Positions 9,375 to 17,821 of a DNA stretch of 64,000 nt are shown here, one piece after another. This DNA is from an uncultured Alphaproteobacteria bacterium. GTDB taxonomy: Bacteria > Pseudomonadota > Alphaproteobacteria > UBA6615. Position 1 is the stretch's first letter, and the number at the start of each line of letters is the position of its first letter. Under the pieces are notes generated by a model that worked only from the letters and a program-made list of their open reading frames with translations, did not search any database and was not told the origin of the DNA. The translations under genes and the position numbers were made by a program. The DNA is taken from the NCBI GenBank assembly GCA_943787745.1, contig CALSNJ010000002.1, positions 694,125-758,124 of the forward strand. The letters are read 5' to 3'.

Positions 9375-9682
9375 GCCTTGCGATCGAGAATAACGCGGCT
9401 CATTTCCTCCGCGACCGAGAGCACCGCCAAACTTGACTTGTAGCCATGCGTGGCAATCTTCATATCGACGATCGCGTTGACCAATCCGACCTCCGGAACC
9501 GGACGAACGCCTGTTGGTGTGATTGATCGCGGTTGTGCCAGATGGCCCGCAAATGCGGTACTGGCCGTCGAACGGCCCTTTAGATGGTCTTGCGTGGCAG
9601 CGCTCACCTTCTGCGCAGCCTCGGAGAACCGTTGGGCATTTGTCTGCAGGCCAGATACAGCTGTGTGAATCGATTGGATCAA
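9371..9682 (-). CDS. short flagellar rod-like protein
   Basis: About 103 residues. The N-terminus IHTAVSGLQTNAQRFSEAAQKVSAAT resembles flagellar rod/hook proteins (FlgB/FlgC N-terminal A.SGL.A motif). The C-terminus VNAIVDMKIATHGYKSSLAVLSVAEEM resembles their C-terminal helix. The middle domain is missing, so it is essentially the two terminal helices. A TTG at 9682 sits 7 bases after AAGGAG; a GTG at 9688 is too close to that site. No other flagellar gene is in the window. Alternatives are an orphan axial-type protein or a degenerate FlgC relative. Confidence 0.6.
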   Translation of the reverse strand: MIQSIHTAVSGLQTNAQRFSEAAQKVSAATQDHLKGRSTASTAFAGHLAQPRSITPTGVRPVPEVGLVNAIVDMKIATHGYKSSLAVLSVAEEMSRVILDRKA

Positions 9683-9822
9683 AATCACTCTCCTTCGGGT
9701 TAGGTATGAGACGAAGGTTGCGTGAGTTCCATTCCAATCAATCGGTCTTTTAGCTAATTCCTCTGCAGTTGGCCGTATTTCTCATCTTCCGGATGATCGA
9801 ACACATACCGCCAAAATGAAAA

Positions 9823-9854
9823 TGGCCCCGGTGCACTTCATTGCACCGGGGCCA
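9823..9854 (-). terminator. terminator of the TPR gene
   Basis: Perfect 13-base stem TGGCCCCGGTGCA/TGCACCGGGGCCA with a 6-base loop, followed on the minus strand by TTTTCATTTTGG. It lies 23 bases beyond the stop of the minus-strand TPR protein gene. Confidence 0.75.
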
Positions 9855-9876
9855 CTTCCGCTAAATCTATGGAGTT

Positions 9877-10359
9877 TTACCAGTTGGCCTTGCTGGTCTG
9901 ACCACCAGACGCCATGGCCTCTCGGAGGTCATCGAGCTCTTCACATCCGTTCGGACAAATTTTTTCAAGTTTGGCGAGAGATTCCTCCGCCTTGTCGCGT
10001 CGATCCGTTTCGAGATAAAGCTCACCCACATACTCAAGCGCACCCTTGTGGTCCGGGTTCAAGCGCAACGCACGCTTGTAGTTACGCTCAGCGCGGCTGA
10101 AATCCTTCGACTTACGATAACTGTACCCAAGGAGATTGTAGGCATCTGCTTCACGTGGGTTGGTCTCAACAATGTTGTTCAGCACACCGATTGCTTCGCT
10201 GTAGCTCTCCTTGCGGATCAACTCTTCGGCACTGGCAAGCTGCGTGCGCACCTCGACAGGCGTAAGTTCGGTTGTTGTTGAGGTTCCGGCAGCAATGGCT
10301 GGGCCGGCGCCAAATGCCAGAAATGATGCGACAATTGCCGTCGCGATACGTGATTTCAT
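9877..10359 (-). CDS. periplasmic TPR protein
   Basis: 160 residues with a clear signal peptide (MKSRIATAIVASFLAFGAGPAIAA). Two to three tetratricopeptide repeats follow (AEELIRKESYSEAIGVLNNI; ADAYNLLGYSYRKSKDFSRA; GALEYVGELYLETDRRDKAE). A final CPNGCEE segment has two cysteines spaced C-x3-C. The start at 10359 is set by the signal peptide. It is divergent from the adenylate cyclase gene with about 145 bases between. Probably a periplasmic scaffold; the exact role is not visible. Confidence 0.8.
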   Translation of the reverse strand: MKSRIATAIVASFLAFGAGPAIAAGTSTTTELTPVEVRTQLASAEELIRKESYSEAIGVLNNIVETNPREADAYNLLGYSYRKSKDFSRAERNYKRALRLNPDHKGALEYVGELYLETDRRDKAEESLAKLEKICPNGCEELDDLREAMASGGQTSKANW

Positions 10360-10505
10360 TGGTTGGTACTCCGGTCGTTGGCCGGGGCTCCCTCGATGCC
10401 CCTGTTCAATTCTGTCCGAATGCCCCCCCTTAAAAAAGTTTCGGCATCCGTGGGGCATGTTACCCTTAGACTATAAGTAGTGACAATTGGGTCCCATTCA
10501 ACATC

Positions 10506-12272
10506 ATGTCAGCATCAGACAGCGCAAGCGCCCAAATTTCGCCAAAATCCGAGCGAAAGAGTTCGAATCCGTTCACAAAGCGTCGGCTTCGTCTCGGCAG
10601 CGGACTGGTCCTGTTCGCGTTCGTGGTCACGCATCTTGCAAATCATATCCTTGGGCTGATCTCGCTCGAAGCGATGGAAGCAGGTCGTCATTATTTCCTT
10701 CTGCTCTGGCGCAATCCGGTTGGGACGGCGCTGTTCGTCGGATCACTGTTGATCCACATGGCCTTCGCACTCCACGCGCTTTATTCGCGTCGGCGTCTCA
10801 AGATGCGTTTCGGCGAAGCCGCCCAGTTGATACTGGGGTTTGCCGCACCTGTCTTGCTGATCAGCCATATCCTGGGGACGCGCGCCGCAGTGCAACTCTA
10901 TGGCACCGACGACAGCTATACCTTCGTGTTGCTTGCCATCTGGGTAGACAGTCCGGTCTACGGACTTCGACAAATCGCGGCAACATTGGTGGTTTGGATC
11001 CACGCCTGCATCGGGCTCTACTACTGGCTCCGCCTGAAACCCTGGTTCATGCGGATCATGCCTGTTCTCTACTCGCTCGCGGTGCTTTACCCGGTCCTGG
11101 CATTGCTCGGTTTCATCAGCGCGGGCCGCACAGTCGGTCGTATGGCCGCCGATGATCCCGGCTTCCGTCTCGATGTTGCGATTGACAGCAACGCGCCCGA
11201 AGCCGCCCAGATCGCCTATCTGCACCAACTGGAAAGCTGGATTTTCATTGGTCTTGGAGCGGCAATTGCACTGACCCTGTTGGCCCGCGCGTTCCGTCTT
11301 TATCTCGAACGCCGCGAGGGAATTGTCCGTATCACCTATCCCGGGGGACGGACCGTCTCCGTTTCTCCCGGCATGACGATCCTGGAAGCAAGCCAGTTGA
11401 ACGATGTTCCCCATGCTGCGGTGTGTGGTGGACGCGGACGATGCTCAACCTGCCGTATTCGGGTCAATGGCCCCCTCGAAAACCTTTCCGAACCAGATGA
11501 GTCCGAGCAAAAAGTCCTCCGACGCGTTGGCGCAGCGCCAGACGTCCGTCTGGCCTGTCAGACCCGCACTTCTTCAGATACGTCCGTCACGCCGTTGCTG
11601 CCGCCCAATGCCACGCCACGCGACGGGTTTGCCAAGTCAGCGGCAATGCAGGGACAGGAACAGGAGATATCAATCCTGTTCGCAGATATCCGCGGTTTCA
11701 CCAGCTTCTCTGAACAAAAACTGCCCTATGACGTCGTGTTCCTGCTGAACCGGTATTTTCGCTCAATGGGTGAGGCCATCGAAGGGGCTGGCGGCCGCGT
11801 CGACAAATTTATCGGTGACGGCATCATGGCTCTTTTTGGTGTGGACGAAAATGCACAACAAGGTGCGACATCCGCGCTCAAGGCCGCCCAGGGAATGTCA
11901 GAAAAGCTCGATGAGCTCAATGAACTCCTCAAAGCTGACTTATCGGAACCACTTCGCATCGGAATTGGCATTCATGCCGGCCCCGCCATTGTCGGTGAAA
12001 TGGGCTATGGCCCTGCCATTTCGGTGACGGCCATTGGGGACACCGTCAATACTTCCAGCCGCCTTGAAGCCAAGACCAAGGATTTTGGGGCACAGCTCAT
12101 CGTCTCTGAACATGTGGCACATCTTGCCTCAATCGACGCCACATCCTTGCGCCGCGAGGAAATCGAGGTGCGAGGCCGCAAGGAGCCCATGCAAATTATT
12201 GTCTTTGACGATGCGCAGGTCCTGAGCGGATTGCCGCGCAAAGCCGCAGAAGAACCTCAGCCGGCGTCCTGA
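10506..12272 (+). CDS. membrane cytochrome b - ferredoxin - class III adenylate cyclase
   Basis: 588-residue fusion. Residues 30-265 contain about six membrane segments with histidines at 43, 47, 84, 90, 121 and 166, resembling the haem-binding membrane anchor of succinate dehydrogenase. Residues 275-365 form a plant-type ferredoxin domain (C307-x5-C313-x2-C316, C351). Residues 385-570 form a class III nucleotidyl cyclase domain with metal aspartates D394 (FADIRGFT) and D438 (IGDGIMALFG) and N515/R519 in GDTVNTSSRLE. It probably makes cAMP in response to quinone or redox state. A similar architecture is known from the Sinorhizobium CyaC type. Converges with SapC, overlapping it by 16 bases. 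Confidence 0.9.
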   Translation: MSASDSASAQISPKSERKSSNPFTKRRLRLGSGLVLFAFVVTHLANHILGLISLEAMEAGRHYFLLLWRNPVGTALFVGSLLIHMAFALHALYSRRRLKMRFGEAAQLILGFAAPVLLISHILGTRAAVQLYGTDDSYTFVLLAIWVDSPVYGLRQIAATLVVWIHACIGLYYWLRLKPWFMRIMPVLYSLAVLYPVLALLGFISAGRTVGRMAADDPGFRLDVAIDSNAPEAAQIAYLHQLESWIFIGLGAAIALTLLARAFRLYLERREGIVRITYPGGRTVSVSPGMTILEASQLNDVPHAAVCGGRGRCSTCRIRVNGPLENLSEPDESEQKVLRRVGAAPDVRLACQTRTSSDTSVTPLLPPNATPRDGFAKSAAMQGQEQEISILFADIRGFTSFSEQKLPYDVVFLLNRYFRSMGEAIEGAGGRVDKFIGDGIMALFGVDENAQQGATSALKAAQGMSEKLDELNELLKADLSEPLRIGIGIHAGPAIVGEMGYGPAISVTAIGDTVNTSSRLEAKTKDFGAQLIVSEHVAHLASIDATSLRREEIEVRGRKEPMQIIVFDDAQVLSGLPRKAAEEPQPAS

Positions 12273-13096
12273 GCCTCTGCCGCACGATCGGCAGCGCGTT
12301 GCAGCACAGCTGGCCAGTTCGACAGTGACGTCATGTGGGCATAGGCAATGGGCAACCAGTTTTTCGCGCGCCATTCAAGAAACACAGCATCGGGCAGGTT
12401 CTCGAACTTTTCACGATCAATTACCTTGTAGCCCTGCATCTGGATCTTTCGATCATCCGAGAGGCGAATTTCTGTCGAATTGTCGGTGAGCAGATCGCGC
12501 TCGCTGAGTTCCTCAACAAATTTCTGGGTCGCTTCAAACTGGGCGTGATAGGCGCGACAAAATTCAAGTGCCTGATTCGTGATTTCCGTTGGCTTGGCGT
12601 CATCGTCAAACAACCGGCGCTCACCATCTTCGCCCAGAAAACCAGACTCCTCATCCACACAGAGGATGAATTGTTGCTGCTCGGTATTTTCCATCAAAAT
12701 AAACGGATAGCGGCGCACATAGGCCGGAACATAACAGCCTCGCGCCCAACGCTTTCCATCCGCATCAAGAAATGCATTTGTCCCCGTCCGCAGCCCGGTA
12801 ATAGCAACCGGCAGAAACGGCGCCGAATTAGAAAACACCAGCGGATAGTGACGGGCAGCCACAGCGAACTCGACAATATTCAGCGGGATCGCGTTCGCAT
12901 TGCCTGCGAACCCCGTGCCGATATCGTCAGACAGTGTTGTTTTCGCATGACGTGCCGCCTCGAGTGGCCGTGGCGCGGTGTAAAACAACGGAAAGCGTGG
13001 CGCTTCACCCGCCTTGTCTTCAACCGGTGCGACGTCCGCCTTCTTTGCCTTAGCTTTAGGTTTTGCTGCAGCTTTACCTTTGGGGGCTTGTGCCAT
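12257..13096 (-). CDS. SapC family protein
   Basis: 279 residues. The N-terminal 1-30 are Lys/Ala/Pro-rich (KGKAAAKPKAKAKKA), then the SapC-family domain begins (HYPLVFSN, FLPVAITGLR, RWARGCYVPAYVRRYPF, FDDDAKPTEI). The family takes its name from an S-layer-associated gene and its molecular role is poorly known. No signal peptide or membrane segment is visible. GGAG precedes the ATG at 13096. Its last 16 bases overlap the end of the convergent cyclase gene. Confidence 0.8.
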   Translation of the reverse strand: MAQAPKGKAAAKPKAKAKKADVAPVEDKAGEAPRFPLFYTAPRPLEAARHAKTTLSDDIGTGFAGNANAIPLNIVEFAVAARHYPLVFSNSAPFLPVAITGLRTGTNAFLDADGKRWARGCYVPAYVRRYPFILMENTEQQQFILCVDEESGFLGEDGERRLFDDDAKPTEITNQALEFCRAYHAQFEATQKFVEELSERDLLTDNSTEIRLSDDRKIQMQGYKVIDREKFENLPDAVFLEWRAKNWLPIAYAHMTSLSNWPAVLQRAADRAAEAQDAG

Positions 13097-13215
13097 TTGA
13101 AGTTACTCCGTTGAAATATTCTCGCGAACTCGCGGAACGTTAAGATAATCCACTATGGAAAAGCAACGACGGTACAATGTCTTAGAAAGTGTTTCACTTT
13201 CATTGGCCGCCGGGC

Positions 13216-14007
13216 TCAAACACCGCGTTTGCTGACCCCGCCATCAATCGCCGTGGAGGTTCCGGTAATATACGAAGCACGCTCGCTTGCCAGAAATGCG
13301 GCCAGCGCTGCAAATTCGTCGACCCGCCCGATGCGTCCCATCGGAATGTTTGCCTCGGCCTCTGCTCTGACCTCCGCGATCTCCTTGTTCTGCTGCTTTG
13401 CCGCAGATTCAAGAAAACTCTGAATTCGGTCGGTATCAATGCGTCCGGGCATCAGGGCATTTATCGTGACGCCATCCGGCGCATATTCCAGCGAGATTGT
13501 TTTTGCCCAATTTGTCAGCGCAATGCGCAATGCGTTGGAAATACCTAGATGCGGGATCGGTTCAATCACCCCCGTTGATGTTACGAGCAACACCCGCCCC
13601 CACCCACGTTCACGCATTCCCGGCGTCAAAAGTCCTGTCAGATGCGTGACGGAGATGAACATAGATTCGAAAAACTTACGCCACGTATCCGAATCAACCT
13701 GACTGACCGGACCAAACGGCGGTCCTCCGGTGTTATTGACGAGAACATCAACACCACCGAACTTTTCCTCAGCAAAAACGGCGACACGATCAACGGCTGC
13801 CAGGTCCGACATATCGCATGCTGTGCCGATCACTTCGGTTCCATGCTGACGTGACAGATCATCAGCAACTCCCGCACAGGCTTCGCCATCGCGGCTCGCA
13901 ACGATAACGCGAGCACCTTCTGCCGCGAGTTCAGCGGCAATCCCACGCCCGATCCCCTTACTGGCACCCAGCACCAGAGCACGCTTCCCCTTAAGACCCA
14001 GATCCAT
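13216..14007 (-). CDS. SDR-family protein lacking the YxxxK motif
   Basis: 263-residue Rossmann protein annotated by fold as 3-oxoacyl-ACP reductase-like. The cofactor motif GASKGIG is at 14-20, NNTGGPP is in place of NNAG, and the C-terminal YITGTSTAIDGG is typical. Where the catalytic Tyr-x3-Lys should be, the sequence reads LGISNALR, so Ser and Arg occupy the Tyr and Lys positions. A subgroup of SDRs with this change exists, so it may use other residues or be non-catalytic. It is last in the minus-strand run after DUF4340, with a hairpin between. Confidence 0.85.
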   Translation of the reverse strand: MDLGLKGKRALVLGASKGIGRGIAAELAAEGARVIVASRDGEACAGVADDLSRQHGTEVIGTACDMSDLAAVDRVAVFAEEKFGGVDVLVNNTGGPPFGPVSQVDSDTWRKFFESMFISVTHLTGLLTPGMRERGWGRVLLVTSTGVIEPIPHLGISNALRIALTNWAKTISLEYAPDGVTINALMPGRIDTDRIQSFLESAAKQQNKEIAEVRAEAEANIPMGRIGRVDEFAALAAFLASERASYITGTSTAIDGGVSKRGV

Positions 14008-14023
14008 ATCTATCCCCTGAATG

Positions 14024-14054
14024 ACACAGCCCGAAACGACGTCTCGGGCTGTGT
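14024..14054. other. hairpin between DUF4340 gene and SDR
   Basis: Perfect 11-base inverted repeat ACACAGCCCGA/TCGGGCTGTGT with a 9-base loop, located after the DUF4340 stop and directly upstream of the SDR start on the minus strand. No T-tract follows it in the minus direction, so it may be an mRNA end or processing structure rather than a full terminator. Confidence 0.5.
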
Positions 14055-14079
14055 GAATACATTTTCCAAGATGGCCAGA

Positions 14080-15135
14080 TCAGGACGCGTCAGGACCGAG
14101 TGGCGTAAGAAGTTCCTCGACGGGACGGGTCAAGTTTGTAAAGACGCTGCCCGGCACCCAGTACACCCAGTCACCAACACGGGCATTGATCGTTTCGACC
14201 GCTGCCCGTGCCGCATTGGCACCCTCGGACGTATCGTTGGCTTCGCCAACATATGAGGCCTCAAAGGTCGCCCATTGTTTGCGATCTTCCTTCACCAATT
14301 CAGCGCGAATCGAAAGCCCGTCAAAGGTCACAACCTCGGCAACCGTTGCACCATCCGGCAACGAAAACTCACTGCGCTGTTTCACGTCTTCAAGCTCAGC
14401 ATTGGCCAGGGCACGATTGATAGGACGAACCTTTTCCGGGTCCGCGGTTCGCCCCTCTGGGGCGCCTTCGATTACGAACTCGCTCTCCGCATCAGCCCGG
14501 GACAAAACATACGCCTCCTCACCTTCACCGATCGCGATCCGCGCGACAGTGTCAGCAGGAATCTTTACGATCTCCCGGTTCAGCCAAGGCACGAGGCGTG
14601 TCTGAACATTGGTAACGCTGCTGACCAGCCAGGTGTCAGTGGTGTCCGGGAACCGGATATAGGTCCCGCTTGAACTTCCGCCGAAGAAACGCGCGCTGGG
14701 ACGCCCGACAATCAGTTCGGCCAGCACTCCGCCATCCGCATTGGACACTTTGACATAAGCTGAATCGGCTAATTCTTCGTCGATGTCCTGAACTTCAAGA
14801 CGACGAAACCGCTCCGGGTTTGCCGTCTTGCGCTCGACATAGCGCATATCGGCAAGGCTCACGATCAACCGTCGAACGTCGTTCGCCTCCACCGGGTAAT
14901 TTGCGCGTTCCGGTGTGACCCAGTCGTCCCCATCACGCACCAGCGTGAATTCGCCGAACCGGCTCTTAACCTCAATCTTCGAGGGCGAATCGGGATCTTC
15001 ACGAAGATTTTCGAAAACAGGTTCACCATTTCCCAGATCAAAACTCGCCGTTTCGCGTCCGAGACCGACAACAATGGCCAGCACCACAGTGACGACAGTA
15101 ACGACGAACCATGTCAGAAATATACGAGGGCTCAT
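14080..15135 (-). CDS. DUF4340 domain protein (gliding-type ABC module)
   Basis: 351 residues: one N-terminal membrane segment (IFLTWFVVTVVTVVLAIVVGL) and a large exported domain of the DUF4340 type, with repeated beta-rich blocks (FTLVRDGDDWV, YVLSRADAESEFVIEG). DUF4340 proteins regularly follow GldG-like genes. The start at 15135 is chosen for AGAGGAG upstream; it overlaps the end of the gldG-like gene by lying in another frame before its stop. It probably forms part of the extracytoplasmic portion of the ABC complex. Confidence 0.82.
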   Translation of the reverse strand: MSPRIFLTWFVVTVVTVVLAIVVGLGRETASFDLGNGEPVFENLREDPDSPSKIEVKSRFGEFTLVRDGDDWVTPERANYPVEANDVRRLIVSLADMRYVERKTANPERFRRLEVQDIDEELADSAYVKVSNADGGVLAELIVGRPSARFFGGSSSGTYIRFPDTTDTWLVSSVTNVQTRLVPWLNREIVKIPADTVARIAIGEGEEAYVLSRADAESEFVIEGAPEGRTADPEKVRPINRALANAELEDVKQRSEFSLPDGATVAEVVTFDGLSIRAELVKEDRKQWATFEASYVGEANDTSEGANAARAAVETINARVGDWVYWVPGSVFTNLTRPVEELLTPLGPDAS

Positions 15136-15148
15136 AAAGTCATCTCCT

Positions 15149-17083
15149 CTAGTGCAATACGGCGCGGTGATACCGCGCACGACGCATGCGCCGCACCACG
15201 GCAAGAATAATCGCGAGCAACGCGACCAATACCGGAACGGCCCAGATGTTCAGCAGGCGCACTTCACGCTGAAGGTTTTCAACATTCTCACGCAATGACC
15301 GCTGCACATCACGCAACTCTTTGCGCTGTGCCAGCATCTCAGTCCGGAAGTTGTCGATCTCCGTCTGTTGCTGAGAAGTCAGAAGAACACCCGTGGTCTG
15401 CTCTTCACGTTGCAGTCGTTCAATGGTCTGTTCCATTTCCGCAATACGTCCGAGCAACTCCTGCTCCTTGTCGCGGAACTTAACGTCAGCTTCCTGACGC
15501 ATATCCTCGATCACCGTAAATGGACGGATCGTCAGACCGCGTCCACGCAGGGACACCAGCCCCTGACTGCCACGAAGATTGTCGATCGCATTGATGAAGA
15601 AGTCAGCATTGTTTGCCGTCGGAATGGCCACTCTCTCACCGGCCACATCTCGGACCTGCGCCCAGTTCTGGTCGGCAAGCATATCAACATCACCGACGAG
15701 GATGATATTGGCCGGACTGTCAGCCTTACTCTTGTGGGCAGCACGGAGTGCTTCCTTATCGGCCTCATCTTCAATTGCCTCAAGCACCGCATCGGTCGGG
15801 CCATCGGGAAACGCCGAATTCACGGTCCCGATCACACGCACGGCCAGATTGAACACCATATCTTCGGATTCAAACTTGTCCCGCAAAGCAATCGGATTGG
15901 GCTGCTGAGCAATATCGAACGCACTCATCAGATCAGAATTCGGTGTTGTGAAGATCAACGGCTCCAAGGTTGTATCCGCGCCGTCTCCGGTCATGAACGC
16001 CCCTGAAGAGCTCATCACAATGCGTTGCAACTGCGCAGTAATCGCATCTTCCTTGGTGAAGCGATCGCCCTGCAGGTCCAGCCAGGCGACATAGTCTACA
16101 GCGACCTGCTGTCCCGTTTCGGGGTTGGGGAAACCAACGCGAATGGCATCGTCGAGATTGCCAACAAAATCGCCGCGCTCAACAACCACGCCCCAGGCAT
16201 TCAGCAAAGGCTCAATCGCGGCTTGCCCTACACCCGGCGGCGGCAATTGTCCCGCCGCAGGCCCGGCAAGCGCCATGGACTCCGCATAAGGATCGGCAAA
16301 CGCGAGCACGCGGCCGCCATTCATCACATACTGGTCCATTTCATAGAGCAGTTCGTCCTGAATGGTATGTGCGCCGGCAATCACCAGAACGGTGACATCC
16401 TCAGGCAACTCGGTTGAATCCTTGGTCAGAAATTTGACATCAAAGAACTGCCGCATACCGTCTGTCGCAAGCCACGGCGTATACTGATCGAACTGGTTAC
16501 CCTGCATGGGAAGGTCGGTCAGCAAGGCCACAACGGGTTTTTCCGGGTCGGCGAGATTGGAAATCAGGCGTGTGAGGTCGTGCTCGAGGAACGGACTGCG
16601 TTCGGGCGCGAGATACCCAATGGCATCGACATCATCGGTAGAGTTTGTGCCCGACACGCCGAAATAAGCGCGCGCACCCGACTGATCAAAGGGCAACCCC
16701 TGCAAGCCGTCACTGACAGCCAGATCTTCTTCGGTCGAAAACGGCTGCGGATCAAAAATTTCGATCCGAACCAGGCCGCCTGACAGGCGTTCATACTCGT
16801 CGAGCAACTCCCGAACCCGGTCCGAATGGCGCGCGATGTCCGGCCCGATCTCGTCAAACTTTTCGGAATAATAAAAGCGCAGATCAATCGGCTCTTCCAG
16901 ATTGGCAAGGACTTCACGTGTACCATCGGAGAGCGTGAACAACTGGTCCTCCGTCAGATCCAGCCGCGTGCTTGTAAAGACCGTATTGACCAGCGCGTTG
17001 AATGCGAGAAAGAAAACAATCGAGAGCGCCACAGTGCCCCAGGCAAGCGCGGCACGATCAGCATTGCGGATCTTGTCCATCAT
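15149..17083 (-). CDS. GldG-like ABC auxiliary protein
   Basis: 644 residues. A transmembrane helix near 15-35 is followed by the large GldG/ABC_transp_aux domain. A coiled coil at about 540-605 (EQELLGRIAEMEQTIERLQREEQ...) leads to a second membrane helix (WAVPVLVALLAIILAVVRRMRR). In Bacteroidetes GldA/F/G are tied to gliding; in proteobacteria the same set occurs without gliding and its substrate is unknown. It lies 3 bases after the permease gene and belongs to its operon. Confidence 0.85.
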   Translation of the reverse strand: MMDKIRNADRAALAWGTVALSIVFFLAFNALVNTVFTSTRLDLTEDQLFTLSDGTREVLANLEEPIDLRFYYSEKFDEIGPDIARHSDRVRELLDEYERLSGGLVRIEIFDPQPFSTEEDLAVSDGLQGLPFDQSGARAYFGVSGTNSTDDVDAIGYLAPERSPFLEHDLTRLISNLADPEKPVVALLTDLPMQGNQFDQYTPWLATDGMRQFFDVKFLTKDSTELPEDVTVLVIAGAHTIQDELLYEMDQYVMNGGRVLAFADPYAESMALAGPAAGQLPPPGVGQAAIEPLLNAWGVVVERGDFVGNLDDAIRVGFPNPETGQQVAVDYVAWLDLQGDRFTKEDAITAQLQRIVMSSSGAFMTGDGADTTLEPLIFTTPNSDLMSAFDIAQQPNPIALRDKFESEDMVFNLAVRVIGTVNSAFPDGPTDAVLEAIEDEADKEALRAAHKSKADSPANIILVGDVDMLADQNWAQVRDVAGERVAIPTANNADFFINAIDNLRGSQGLVSLRGRGLTIRPFTVIEDMRQEADVKFRDKEQELLGRIAEMEQTIERLQREEQTTGVLLTSQQQTEIDNFRTEMLAQRKELRDVQRSLRENVENLQREVRLLNIWAVPVLVALLAIILAVVRRMRRARYHRAVLH

Positions 17084-17086
17084 GGC

Positions 17087-17821
17087 TCAGACCCCCTTCT
17101 TGGCTTCGACGATCGCGGTGTTCACAAACAGCGCGACCCCGATCACAGAAAGGAAGAAAACAACATCACGAATATCGATCACGCCCTGCGCAATCTCTGT
17201 GAAGTTGGTGAGGAAACTCAGTTCCGCAATAGATTCTACGAAACTCGGAGGCGTCCAGGCCCTGAAGAAGGACTGGATAATTTCAACTCCGCTCATCATG
17301 AAGACGAAGCAGACCGCCGAGGCCAGAACGAACGCAATGACCTGATTCTTGGTCAAAGCTGATACGCAAGAGCTGAGCGCGAGGAAACCACCTGCCACGA
17401 GCCAGCTGCCAATATAGGCGGCCAAAATAATCCCGTTATCCGGGTTTCCCAGGAAGTTGACCGTCAGCCACATCGGGAAGGTCAGCGACAACGCAATGCC
17501 CGCAAAAACCCATGCAGCAAGAAACTTGCCGAGCACGATTTCTCCGGTTGATACCGGAAGCGTCAGCAGGAACTCAATTGTGCCCGTCTTGCGTTCTTCC
17601 GCCCAGAGCCGCATCCCCACGGCCGGGATCAGGAACAAATAGAGATACGGGTGGTAGATGAAAAAGACCTGCAAATCGGCCTGTCCTCGATCGAGCCAGG
17701 CACCGAAAAAGAAGGTCAGGCCGCCTGAAAGCGCGAGAAATATCACGATAAAAATATAGGCGAGCGGCGAAGTAAAATAGGCCGACAGCTCGCGGCGGCT
17801 CACAATCCAGATATTATGCAT
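17087..17821 (-). CDS. ABC transporter permease (GldF-like)
   Basis: 244 residues with six predicted membrane segments, starting with the family's N-terminal cytoplasmic stretch MHNIWIVSRRELSAYFTSP. The motif LWAEERKTGTIEFLLTLPVS is typical of ABC-2 permeases that work with GldA-type ATPases. ATG at 17821 was chosen; it overlaps the ATPase stop by 8 bases, indicating translational coupling. Inner membrane. It should pair with the upstream ATPase and the downstream GldG-like and DUF4340 proteins. Confidence 0.88.
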   Translation of the reverse strand: MHNIWIVSRRELSAYFTSPLAYIFIVIFLALSGGLTFFFGAWLDRGQADLQVFFIYHPYLYLFLIPAVGMRLWAEERKTGTIEFLLTLPVSTGEIVLGKFLAAWVFAGIALSLTFPMWLTVNFLGNPDNGIILAAYIGSWLVAGGFLALSSCVSALTKNQVIAFVLASAVCFVFMMSGVEIIQSFFRAWTPPSFVESIAELSFLTNFTEIAQGVIDIRDVVFFLSVIGVALFVNTAIVEAKKGV

